Part shown: in pieces, positions 54,401-64,000 of the stretch | How positions within the stretch are numbered: the first letter of the stretch is position 1 | Layout: every line of letters starts with the position of its first letter | From: Aurifilum marmelostoma | Lineage: Eukaryota; Ascomycota; Sordariomycetes; Diaporthales; Cryphonectriaceae | Reading direction: 5' to 3' | DNA: 64,000 bases | NCBI GenBank assembly: GCA_027559495.1 | Contig: JAMXSV010000017.1 | Location: 1,116,001-1,180,000 of the forward strand | Position numbers and translations under genes: made by a program | The notes under the pieces: model-generated | Told to the model about the DNA's origin: nothing | Seen by the model: the letters and a program-made list of their open reading frames with translations, nothing else | The model's database searches: none

Positions 54401-56706
54401 CCGAGATTTACGTGTCTATGGTAGCTTCAACGGTCGGTGAGCAAGGCATCGGTCTGTCTACTATAAAAGTATCCATTCAGGAGACAGAAGCTTTGTATAC
54501 CGTTCTCTGCTGTCTTGGGACATGTTCACATACGCACACACAACATGGTACAAGGAATGTCTACTGTGAATCCAAAATAGGGACTCTGCAAGTCAGATTC
54601 GGCTTCCTGTTCCGAGCAAAGCTCATGCTTACTAGAATCTTGATTCCTGTCGGAAGAGGCACCGTATTCCTCAGAAGTGAGAGATCGTTTGTCGGAAATG
54701 ATGGGGCCCTACCGCGAAATTGGCCATATAGGAACGAGCCGCCACCGCAACGACGACCACGGTTCTGTGCTACACTCCATTCCAATGAGGGTGCGGCAGC
54801 GGCTGTAAATTGGGGGTGTGCTGCAGCCTGCATTGCTCCAGTCAAGAAGCTGAGGCATATCTCTGTCGAAAGGCTCGATGCGACCTGCACATGGTAGGGA
54901 GGACGTCAGTTGCTTCCTCCTTTTCGAGGGAGACGATACTTGAATCCGCGAGAAAATAAGGACATCACACACACACACACACACAAACAAAAGAGAAAGA
55001 GAGAAAAAAAAAAAAAAAAAAAAGCCCCCGGGAGAGAGAAGGGGGGGGGGGGGGTTGGCGAACAAGGAAGCACACCGTGGATTAACCACGTTGACACCCG
55101 TCCTCCAATAAATCCATCACAAGACGCGCGTCGTGCACTTCGCAGTCACAGGAAAGCGGCGCGACATGCCGATGGGGGATGTAAATCGCCTGGATGGGGG
55201 GTGGGTGTGTGAGTGTGTGCGCTTGCCATGGTCTGGCCCTCCCTCACGACACAATCCGCGCCTGGGAAATTGTTGGAGGAGGAGGAGGAGGAGGGCGATG
55301 CCTTGCTGCAACCCAGTCGCTGCTGGGGTCTGATATGCAAGCCTGACCGGTATGTTGCCCAATCATGAGCTCCCGCGCGAGGAACAAACACACGCCCAGG
55401 TCTGCCATCGCTTAGGGCTAGCGTTCAGGTGTTCAGCAGCATGAAACCAGAAATGATGTCCAGCAAGCTCATCCCTTCAAAGTCGTAGATGACTGGTGCG
55501 ATTTGTCCACCACAGGCTGGCCGATCGCTTCGGCAGGGTAGTAGCTGCAGAAGCGCCTCTGCCGCCCTGGTCAGTATGATTGAGGACAAGATCGGCTCAA
55601 CAAATACCCTCCGCCCTGGTTTAGAATTCCCGTGTACGGTGCTCCTCGGCTCCTCGAAAAACAGTCACAAACATCAAAGTTCAACTGTTCGAGCCGAATC
55701 CCCTCGAACCAGCCGGCCAGCCACCGCCACCACCCACCCCTCGAGCAGTAGTCAGGTCATCATCGTCTAGCGGAATGCACCTTTAGCTTCGGCTCAGGTT
55801 CCGAAATGGTGTGATGATGTTTCTGCTAGTACTCGGTGCCGCATCTCAAGATACACGGAGCTGACGAGCAGTTTACCGCAAGCGATGGACTTGGAGACCA
55901 GGGTGGTGTGCTCACCATCGGTTTGTATTTTAGATGGGAGAACAAGGAAAGATAGAAGATCCGTGGGGGAGGGGATTTCTCCAACGAGGCAGGCCGCCAT
56001 CCGGAACGTCCCAAACAGAGCAGCAACCCAGGGCTCTCTCAGGTTAGCGTTTTTGCGCATGCGAGGCTAGAGTATAAGTAGATGAAACGTTCACAACAGT
56101 AGTCAGTCTGCCTTTGGTTCGGGCCAAGCCTGCAAGCTGGGCCGTACCGTATCTTGGGGTCCCTCTAATTCAGGCGGTGAAGTAGAGTATCGACTTTCAG
56201 ATAAGACAGAATCTCACAGGGCATTCATTGGATTGGCGCGCCTTGATCAAGCCGCATACCACGCATGCAGTCGCAGTCTCCCATGGTATGATTCCCCCAT
56301 GCTAGCTGCTGTACCATAGGTCCGGCAATATGTGACTCCGAACCATTTTATACATAAGTGGAGGTGATACATTCGACATAACTTGAATAACAAGCTTAAA
56401 GCGTAATGGACTGGCGGCATAACATTCAGGGAAGGATTCGTTCGTGTTGATATCACCATATTCGGAGGCGAGATGGGAGACGAGGGGGCCCGGGAGGGGG
56501 AGGGGGGGAAGAGCGTTTGCATTAGCGAAGGGGAGACTGCTCACCGCGTTTCCTATATGGAACTTCGACCAGTCAATAAAGTAACAGAGCATTAGGAGCA
56601 CATACAATGGTACAATGATACAATAATTCATAATTTAATGGAGTTGATCTCGGAAGGTCGATCTTAGGAGTGACCTCACTGATCAAGAAATATACACATC
56701 TCAAGC
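51496..56706. other. 5.2-kb gene-poor region
   Basis: No supported gene on either strand. It begins as the promoter of the dehydrogenase gene. At 54965-55054 there is a compact low-complexity block: an AC repeat, an A20 run (55004-55023), a short spacer and a G14 run (55041-55054). The right end (56200-56706) is AT-richer and flanks the 3' end of VPS17. Open frames are short, overlapping and without domain signals. Confidence 0.6.
54965..55054. repeat. compound low-complexity block: (AC)n, A20, G14
   Basis: In order: about 20 bases of AC repeat, purine-rich spacer, twenty A, a short GC spacer and fourteen G. It lies in non-coding DNA. The exact lengths should be regarded as unreliable. Confidence 0.85.
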
Positions 56707-58649
56707 TCAGAATGTGCTGGTGGCTAACCGACTCGCCGCATTCCTGGCGTCCACTCTGTCCTCGTCATCCTCCTCGTTGAGCCCAGGCAGTCCGGTCGGA
56801 GGTCGAACGCTCTCCTCTTCGGCTTCCGCCTCCTCGCCGACGTTGGGCATGAAGCTGCCAGACATGCTTCTTCCCATGGGGTCTGTAGATCGCCTGGGAA
56901 CACCACTCCACGCGTCTCCCTTGGGTCCTTGGCTTGAAGCCATGCTCGTCCGTCGGACTGCGGGATGCGCCTCACGACCCAGCCGGCTGAGGCCACCAGA
57001 AGCATCGATCGCCCGTACGTCGGGCCGTACGTTCTCCAGCAGCGCTAGGGTCCGCCTCTCAGCCTCGATCTCCTTGCACACAAACTCACGAATGCTCGCC
57101 CTGAGGTCTGCTGTCGTTCTTGCAAACCATCTGCGACGGTCTTGTACCAGGTTCTGCGTAACTCTCGTAGTCTTTTGATACAGATACTCCTGGTTCTGTT
57201 TCGCGTCGTCCAGTGCAGTTATAGCCTCGTCGACCTTCTCTCGGCGCACATTGGAGCTGCCCCTCAGACGGTCTGCCGCATTCAGCTTGCTACGAGTATT
57301 TTCCTGGGCCTGTATGAACTCGCGAATGAGAAGTTGCCGGTTCGTCAGGGTCTCCTTGACGATGAAAGCATCGTTGGAATGATACTGGAATGGATCTCCA
57401 ATGGAGAAGGCCTCGGCGGTCGCCTGCGCTTGTTGAGAGTCTCCGACCGTCTGGATGATCTTGCCCAGCTTGCGGTAGGCGTTTGCTAGCCCTTGATGAG
57501 GTTCTTGAACATGCATGCCACCGAGTCTCACGCCGAAGTCGGATTGAGAAAGTCCCAGTCCTGGAATCAATGTTAGCAGTGGGGCAAAACGAGATGTGTC
57601 TCTTCTAGTGGCACACGCGTCAGAAAGGACTTGCCTCGACGGGCCTTGACCAGCTTGTCAACTTTGTGACCTGCGTCCATTGACCCCAGGTAGAATAGCT
57701 TCACGATGGGTCGCGCCTCTGACAGCTCCGGGGTGTCATCTGGGGGAGGAGCAAACTGTTTCAGAAGTTTGCGCCTGACGCCCGTGGCGGGTTGTTTCTT
57801 CTTCATCATGGGGCTGTAGCCAAAATCGCTCTCCACAAACAGGACCATCTCGTCGTCTCTCATTAGGACCTCGTTGCTGCAGACATAGTTGAACCAGCGC
57901 TGCATCAGTGCCTTGACCCTGATCTCATCCTCATCGGTTCCGGCTCCGGCAGATGTCAGTGGTGGTGGAACAGCAGGTACCATCGCTTCGGGATTCGCCG
58001 AGATCAGATGCTCGGCTAGCTTGACGAATTCGGAATGCAGACGCCGGACATCTCGGAACTGGGTCGTTCGAAACTTGGGAAGATTGGTCTGTCACAGTCA
58101 GCGCGCGAACGGGTGGAACAAAAGAAGATGCTCTTCCAACTGCGGCCAACAACTCACGTGTACGTCGAATCTTAAGATGGGGTCTTTGCGAGCAGCGCGC
58201 TCCAGACCGGTGATTTTCGCCTGAAGCTTGTAAACTGGCCCCGTGGGCCTCCGAGCCTGGGTTTGTGCCTGTTCGCGACTGGCGCGCGCCGTGTCTCCAG
58301 AAAGCCGGTTGGGATCAGGGGCCTGCGCTGGGGACACGTTCTCGTCGTGATACGCCTCAGGCTCTCCAGCGGATTCTTGTGCGAGTGTCTGACTACCATC
58401 CTCAGACACCGTACTGGCGGTTCCAGGCCGCCTGAAACCACCACCGGGCGATCCAAAGCCCTCGTCCTCAGGTTCAGCTCCAAAGCCGTTGCCAGAGATC
58501 TGCGACCCGAACGCAGGAGACGCGGGAGTATCACCTCCTATTGTGCCGAACGTGGTTCGGCTGGCCTGTGGCGAGGATACAGGCGAGTTGCCCCAGGGCG
58601 ATGCGCCTGCCGGGTGGTCGGTCTCGTTGATGGAGGCGCTGTAGTCCAT
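56707..58649 (-). CDS. VPS17: Vps17-type sorting nexin (PX-BAR), retromer
   Basis: Sorting nexin that heterodimerises with Vps5 to form the membrane-bending half of fungal retromer on endosomes. Exons on the minus strand are 58649..58158, 58088..57635 and 57560..56707 (599 residues). The first intron is a 69-nt GT-AG; the second uses a GC donor (G|GCAAGT) and TTCCAG acceptor, 74 nt, and joins KARRGLGLSQSDFGVRL. The N-terminal 135 residues are disordered and Ser/Gly/Pro-rich. The PX domain starts GPVYKLQAKITGLER (about 140) and includes RTTQFRDVRRLHSEF and MQRWFNYVCSNEVL. The BAR region (about 320-530) is long, helical and charged: GLANAYRKLGKIIQ, LLIREFIQAQENTRSKLN, VDEAITALDDAKQNQEYLYQ, FVCKEIEAERRTLALL. 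The C-terminal tail is acidic and disordered. Typical basic PI3P-binding residues in PX are not obvious, as is known for Vps17. Confidence 0.92.
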
Positions 58650-59200
58650 TGTAAGAGAAGGCGCTCAGGGGTGGAGCAGAGAGGTCGTCAGGTACGGGGC
58701 TGCAGGGTGTGATGGGCAACGTCGTTTATAGCTCTCGTAGCTTCGTCAGCGCCGCGCGCGTGTCGGGGCAGGATGTGATCGTTCGGTAGTGTTGGCGCTC
58801 CTGAGGACCAGAGCCAGCTTCTCTAGACGTTGTCAAGCCTGGATGGGCAGACAAGAGAACTAGAACTGCAGAAGCACCCCTTGGGCTGCCTGTAATCCGG
58901 AGAGGGGGATGACGATGGTGAGAAGCTGATGGAGTCCAGAGTGCGGACGGGTTGGAAGTGGGGCCAGGGCAGCTGCGGCGCGAGTAAGGCACAGGGGGGG
59001 GGGGTGTGAGCCCAAGGTTCAGGGAGGGTGTGCCGTTAGACTGGGGATTTGTACGCCCACTTTGACATCATTCTGGCAGCAGCACCTCGCGAACACAATT
59101 CTTCACAGGAAAACAGAAAACAGCTGGAGAATTCAACCTCATGCTGTGAAAGATCAATTGGTTGCATTTTTCTGTGCTGTGTTCTGCCAGATGAGTCGAA
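58650..59200. promoter_or_regulatory. divergent VPS17/MEF2 promoter region
   Basis: The 551 bp between the start codons of VPS17 (minus) and MEF2 (plus) should contain both promoters. A G11 tract lies at 58994-59004. No TATA box or operator-like palindrome is obvious. Confidence 0.5.
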
Positions 59201-61920
59201 ATGACCCTGTCAGTGTGCCTCCTTCGAGGCCACAGACACCATCAGCCCACCAAGCTCGTCCGTCTGTGCAATGAAGCCGCCCTGCACCGCTACCGCTGTG
59301 GACAGAACGCTATCCCCTCGAGATGTGCTGCTACCCGGCGCTGGACGCAGACGACAACGGCGCCACGAGCGCACTATGAAGCTCAAGTCGAGAATATCCG
59401 CAACATTGGCATTATTGCCCACGTTGATGCTGTACGTGGCCGTTCTCGACCTCGTCTTCAGTGACACACTGGCTGCCGAGATTATTGACACCCGTTCAGG
59501 GTAAAACTACCACGACAGAGCGAATGCTGTACTACAGCGGGTCAACAAGACATCTAGGAAGTATGGAACGACGCTCTTGTGCCCCTGCGGCAGTGATGCC
59601 CTAGGTTGACTGACTTGCGTTCACTTCAGACGTCGACCATGGTGATACGGTCACTGACTTTCTTCCTATGGAAAGGGAGAGGGGCATCACTATCCAGTCA
59701 GCCGCAGCGTCATTCAACTGGCCTCGGGCTGAGGACTGCAGGCCGGGCGAGGAGGCCAAAACCATCAACTTGATCGACACCCCAGGACATCAAGATTTCC
59801 AGTATGAAGTGCTACGGTGTATGCCCGTGCTCGATGGTGCGGTCTGCGTCATGGACTCGGTGAAGGGTGTGGAGGCACACACTGAACGGGTCTGGGCTGC
59901 CGCTCAGCAGTTCAAGATCCCGCGCATCATCTTCGTGAACAAGCTCGACCGCGAGGGTGCATCCTTCAGAAAGTCCGTTCTCGACATTGCATCGAGGTTG
60001 AAGGCATGGCCCCTGGTCTGCCAGATTCCCTGGTGGGCTGGTGATAATTTTGTTGGGGTCATCGATGTCATCAAGCGGGTAGGGTACAAGTGGTCAACCG
60101 GTGGCGCAAGGAAGTCGTATAACAAGGACGCCCTGAGAAGTGCCCTCGAGTCGGAGAATCCTTCGCTCATTGGAGAAGTCGAGCTTGCGCGGGAACAGCT
60201 CATCGAAAGACTGTGCGAGGTCGACGACGAGATTGCCAACGAGTTCGCGGACCAAGGGGCGAGCCTTTCCGATGAGACCATCAAGTTGAGCATCCGCCGA
60301 GCGATCAGCGATGGCAATGGCGCGGTCGCACCAGTCTTCGCAGGCGCCAGCTTGAGGAACATTGGCGTGGAGCCTCTTTTGGATGGCGTTGTCGAATATC
60401 TACCCAATCCTCACGAGCGTCCCGCTATCGAGGTCAGGAGCTCACGGGGGACTCGAAAGATGGAGGAGCTCATCGCCTCCGAAGCCATGAAGCTGAAGCA
60501 GAAGGGGGCAAACATCGCGGTTGCATCCGTCTTCAAGGTCATAAGTGACCCACATCGAGGCATGCTGAGCTTCGTTCGCGTGTACCACGGCACCTTGCAA
60601 CGGAACGCCCACATGTGGAACTCGACACAGCGCCTCGAGGAGAAGCCACTCGTCATGATGCAGATCCTGGCCAACAAGCACATTGACATCCCTCACCTCA
60701 AGGTTGGCGGCATCGGCGCCCTGGCCGGTCTGAAACATGCACGAACCGGAGACACGCTCGTCATATCTCCCGAGAAAGCAACAGACACTCTCATAAAGAG
60801 CATGCAGATTCGCCCAGCCGTGATCCCGCCTGCTGTCACATTCATCTCTATTGAGCCTTTCTCGCAGACGCAAGAGGAGAAGCTGGAGAAGGTGCTCACC
60901 GATGCGTCAAGAGAAGATCCCAGTCTTCGGTGGTCGAAGGACGAGAAGGCTGGCCACTACATCCTGTCCGGGATGGGTCTCCTGCATCTCGAGGTTGCCA
61001 TTGATAGCCTGAAGAAGCATAAGATCGATGCACTGTTTGGCACCATCCAGGTGGACTACAAGGAGTGCATTTCATCACAGACGCCACCTGAACACTATAC
61101 GCTTGATCGTCCCGTGGCTGGCAAGCAAGGAAAGACATCGTGCACGGCCGCGATTGAGCCCCTAGACGCGGAGCACCAGCCGGTCCATGAGTCGTGGAGG
61201 GACAGAGCCGCTCGTCTCGGCTACACAGACCTGGAGAGCAGCAGCGACTTTCATCTCTCTAGTCTCGAGAAGGACGGCAACTCAATCCATGTCAATATCA
61301 TCCACCCACTCAACGACCCGAAACAGTTTGACATTGACACCATCTGTCACAATCTCCAGAACGGCGCTGTTTCAGCCCTGTATAGAGGACCGAGAAAGGG
61401 ATACCCACTTCACGGCTGCAATATCGAGATCGTCTTGGATTGTCAAAAGGATTACTTTGGTCTCGCGTCGCCAGCGCACTACCAACAAGCAGGGTACCAT
61501 GTTGTCCGAAACGCGCTGAACAACGCCCATGACAGGCAGATGATCGGGCTTCTTGAACCAGTGATGAAGGTTGACATTGTGTGTCCCGAGTCTGTGGCTG
61601 CGCAGGTCAGGCATGATCTCGCCTCGAGGCATGGTGGGCATGTTCTCGAGACAGAAGACCTGAATGAAGGTGCATCTAGTGAAGGCGAGATCAACCTCGA
61701 GGAGGTGTATGCGCCACCGGACCCGTACGAGACCATCTCAACACTGCGCGAGGATAGAAAGGGCGCAACGCGGATGCTCAAGCTCAAGGCGAAGGTGCCG
61801 CTGAAGGACATGCTGGATTATGATCAACACTTGAGAAGCTTAACGGAAGGAAGGCACTCCATCCAAATGGAACTGGACACCTTCGATAGGGTCACAGGAC
61901 ATAGAGAGAAGCTACTCTGA
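59201..61920 (+). CDS. MEF2: mitochondrial elongation factor G2 (ribosome recycling GTPase)
   Basis: Translational GTPase of the EF-G2mt class, which works with mitochondrial RRF to split ribosomes after termination. Exons are 59201..59431, 59500..59560 and 59630..61920 (860 residues); introns are 68 and 69 nt, with donors GTACGT and GTATGG. The chosen ATG begins an Arg/His-rich, acid-poor presequence of about 60 residues, as expected for mitochondrial import. G1 AHVDAGKTTTTERM spans the first splice junction (about residues 73-86); then NVDHGDTVTDFLPMERERGI, G2 GITIQSAA, G3 DTPGHQDF and G4 NKLDREGA follow. EF-G domains II-V follow, with domain V ending near LEPVMKVDIVCPE. The C-terminus RSLTEGRHSIQMELDTFDRV is typical for EF-G. 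Assignment to EF-G2 rather than EF-G1 rests on my memory of family features, not on alignment. Confidence 0.9.
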
Positions 61921-62221
61921 CAACGATCGGGTATCAAATGAAAAGGGGGAAAAGTCTTGCATGGAAAATATCCATCCCAGTTTACTATCTCATTCTCAAA
62001 CTACACTGTTATTTCGCGCCGTACCGTCTTCGTTCAGCTCATGTCGGGACCCACCACCTTCGTTTTGAGGCAGCTCAAGTCACATAATTGTTTTGACGAT
62101 TGTTCTCGTCATGTGGAGGATGCACTAGGGCTTTTCGACAATAATTACTCTTCGAGGGATTTTGAGATAACTACTCCGCGCTGGGGAGCATATTAGAGCT
62201 ACTCTATTGAAAAGACGAGAA
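61921..62221. other. convergent 3' intergenic region
   Basis: About 300 bp between the stop of MEF2 and the distal stop of the minus-strand two-TM gene. It should hold both 3' UTRs. Nothing else was recognised. Confidence 0.45.
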
Positions 62222-63317
62222 TCATGAACCTCCGCCCGCGCCGACGAAAACAACTAAAACAGCAGCATAGGCTGCTGTTATTAAGAGAACATCGAAGGGC
62301 GCCTTCAGGAAGTAAGCCATGACCAGGCCAAAGACGAAGACGAAGACCTAGGTCGTAGCCAGAGATGTAGCCAAAGAAGGGTGCAGGACCATTATGAGCA
62401 TTGGTGCGATGAGAAGCGACCCACCGATCACTGCCATGATTACATTCTCCGTGTAATCCTGAACGAGCTGCTTCCGGACCATTTCTGACCTGGTCGCCCC
62501 CCCAAATCTCCTAACATTGTTCTCGTCAAGCGCATCCGATAATCTGTGTTCTACAAGGAGTGGTCTCATTTCCCTATTGTATCGGTGACGGTTTATCTCC
62601 TCGAGGTCACCCTCGTGGCGAGCCTTCCATTCTTTTGCGACATCTTGTAGCATGGCGCGCTGCATACCAAAGCTGGTTGTGACGATGAAAGGATCATATC
62701 CTCGTCCCTTGCGGAAGTCCGGCATGAACTCTAAGCCTTTCCAAGTATTGACTGAATTAACGGGGACAATTATTTAAGAACAGCGAATTCACCATAGACA
62801 GTAAGGCACCCTCGACAGTAAGGGAAACTGTATTGGTCACCGCACCGTACGCAGGCATGGTTTCTTGTGCCTTGTTCAAGTGATCTTGAAATGCCTCAAG
62901 ATTGTCGAAGTTTCCGTACGCGAAATCAAAGATGGACATGAGCAAGAGCCTTTGCATATTCTCAAGGCAAACCCAGGTAAAATTTGTCAAATGGACGGTT
63001 ACATGGTCCCTCCTCGTCTTGATCATATTCGCTTTTTGTTTGTAGGCTGTCTTCATGCGCTCGACAAAGTCGTTGACTGGGATCCGATGACCTTTGAGCT
63101 TCCACCATTTGCTATTGCGCCCCGCGCGAGGATTGCGCTCTTGAGAAAGAGATCGAGTAACGGAAACTGAGCGCGTTCGGCTATACAAGCGGTGATCCGC
63201 GCGGCTGATGGAGTGCTGCCGCCGTGAGTCCATCGGGTTACGGCCATCACAAAGGAACAGCCTCGAGAATCCACCCTCGTGGACATATTCTCCTTTCTCG
63301 ACATCCAGATGCTCCAT
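62222..63317 (-). pseudogene. DUF6594-like membrane protein gene with in-frame TAG
   Basis: Probable exons on the minus strand are 63317..62810 and 62751..62222, with a 58-nt intron (GTGCCT...ATTCAG) that restores frame; other splice choices are possible. The N-terminal part is basic and Ser/Arg-rich; helical segments follow (NMQRLLLMSIFDFAYG, ALLSM). After the intron comes a charged segment and a TM helix (AVIGGSLLIAPMLIMVLHP). An in-frame TAG (62348-62350, about codon 304) follows ATSLATT. Beyond it the frame stays open for 41 codons to a TGA at 62222 and encodes VFVFVFGLVMAYFLKAP and a further helix DVLLITAAYAAVLVVFVG. From memory, DUF6594-type fungal proteins end with exactly such a paired-helix, AAYAAVLVVFVG-like tail. 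So the gene is either truncated, a pseudogene, or carries a sequence error. If the TAG is real, the product stops after the first helix. Confidence 0.6.
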
Positions 63318-64000
63318 AAAGCAAAGCGACAAGGAGGGGAAAGGGGTAACGGAAGCCGCAGGATGGGATTAAGGTTATTTAGGTATCAAAAGCAAGGCCC
63401 AGAGTGATAGCAGGGCCTCCTCTTCTCCTGCGGAATGAGGATTGAAGAAACTCAATAAAGAGGAACAGGATTCAAGGAAGCGAAGTGGTTGCTATGAGCA
63501 TTTACACAGTAAATCATCCCCCCCTTCCCCCCCCCCCCCCCCCCGGATGGTCTTTGAGCGAAGCCACTCAGACTGAGGCAATAAGCAGTCTCTTTCTTTC
63601 GGGTCAGTACACTTGATCTGATAATGCAGATGGATAGTGCATGAGAGCAACCCCAATTCCTATTCCTTGTGCATTACTGGCGGTGAAATTCCGGCCTCGA
63701 TAGTAATAAGCCCTTTCGGTGTGCTGCAGTAATATTTATCAGCTCCGCGGCCGAGCAGCATCACACACCAGTCAGCAGCACTGCTGATAGAACAGGGACG
63801 AATTAGCTCATTGTTTCATTCCATCTTTCATGATATCAGTCTTGGTAACATCGACATGATGATGCTTGAGGAGGTGATGTTTCTTAAGCTGCTTGCAGGG
63901 TCTGCATGCCGTGCAAGCGGTGAGGACTTTTGGTCTTTTGTTTGCATTCTTCTCCTTGACTTCCCACTCCGTGGAACACCAGAGATGTAATCCGCAACAC
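63318..64000. other. right-end intergenic sequence
   Basis: About 680 bp upstream of the minus-strand two-TM gene. It contains a C18 tract (63527-63544) with a shorter C run beside it. No gene was recognised before the window ends. Confidence 0.5.
63527..63544. repeat. C18 homopolymer
   Basis: Eighteen consecutive C, preceded by a separate run of seven C (63518-63524). It is the longest G/C homopolymer in the window. Confidence 0.9.

Noticed and set aside
1..64000. CRISPR array, prophage, or classical transposon
   Set aside because: No spaced direct repeats, no terminal repeats flanking a transposase or reverse-transcriptase-like frame, and no phage genes were seen.

Overview
This window is nuclear DNA from a filamentous ascomycete (Pezizomycotina, most likely Sordariomycetes-like). 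The evidence is: short GT-AG introns of about 50-135 nt interrupting conserved genes; fungal-restricted proteins (a Zn2Cys6 regulator, a microsomal P450, a Bre2-type COMPASS subunit, a Vps17-type sorting nexin); C+T-rich leaders; and very long gene-poor gaps. I see no tRNA, rRNA, CRISPR array, intact transposon or virus-like gene. Exon structures were assembled by hand from splice signals, reading-frame continuity and known family motifs.

Layout. 1-1235: 3' part of a C2H2-type regulator-like gene (+). 1581-3490: cytochrome P450 (-). 3491-11492: 8 kb gene-poor stretch. 11493-13818: Zn2Cys6 transcription factor (+). 13819-17478: gene-poor. 17479-18933: low-complexity conserved-type protein (-). 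22102-25291: RBR (RING-IBR-RING) ubiquitin-ligase-like protein (+). 27125-28575: queuine tRNA-ribosyltransferase (+), convergent with BRE2 (28837-30665, -), which is divergent from CEF1/CDC5 (31258-33561, +). 33900-35265: single-TM protein (-). 36140-37217: NSE1 (-). 39520-41299: seven-TM protein (+). 43003-43416: small Cys-rich protein (+). 43462-45762: Gln/Pro-rich protein (-). 47995-49196: CSN6 (+). 49793-51495: zinc-dependent polyol dehydrogenase (-). 51496-56706: 5.2 kb gap. 56707-58649: VPS17 (-). 59201-61920: mitochondrial EF-G2 (MEF2) (+). 62222-63317: two-TM, DUF6594-like gene carrying an internal stop (-).

Most of the recognisable genes are housekeeping: chromatin (BRE2), splicing (CEF1), genome maintenance (NSE1), COP9 signalosome (CSN6), retromer (VPS17), tRNA modification (QTRT1) and mitochondrial translation (MEF2). 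They do not form one pathway or a biosynthetic cluster. The P450 and the Zn2Cys6 regulator are nearest neighbours but lie 8 kb apart.

The most unusual structural signal is homopolymer behaviour. Three otherwise coherent genes need four frame changes, all of the same sign (one surplus base) and all at C/G runs of 4-6 bases. In addition, about fifteen tracts of 10 or more G or C lie outside exons. Sequence error in G/C runs is the simplest explanation. I did not find a convincing new biological system. The better leads are the in-frame TAG in the last gene, a GC-AG intron in VPS17, a stop-containing alternative acceptor in QTRT1, an unusual Ser/Gly-rich insertion in the dehydrogenase, and several unassigned fungal proteins.
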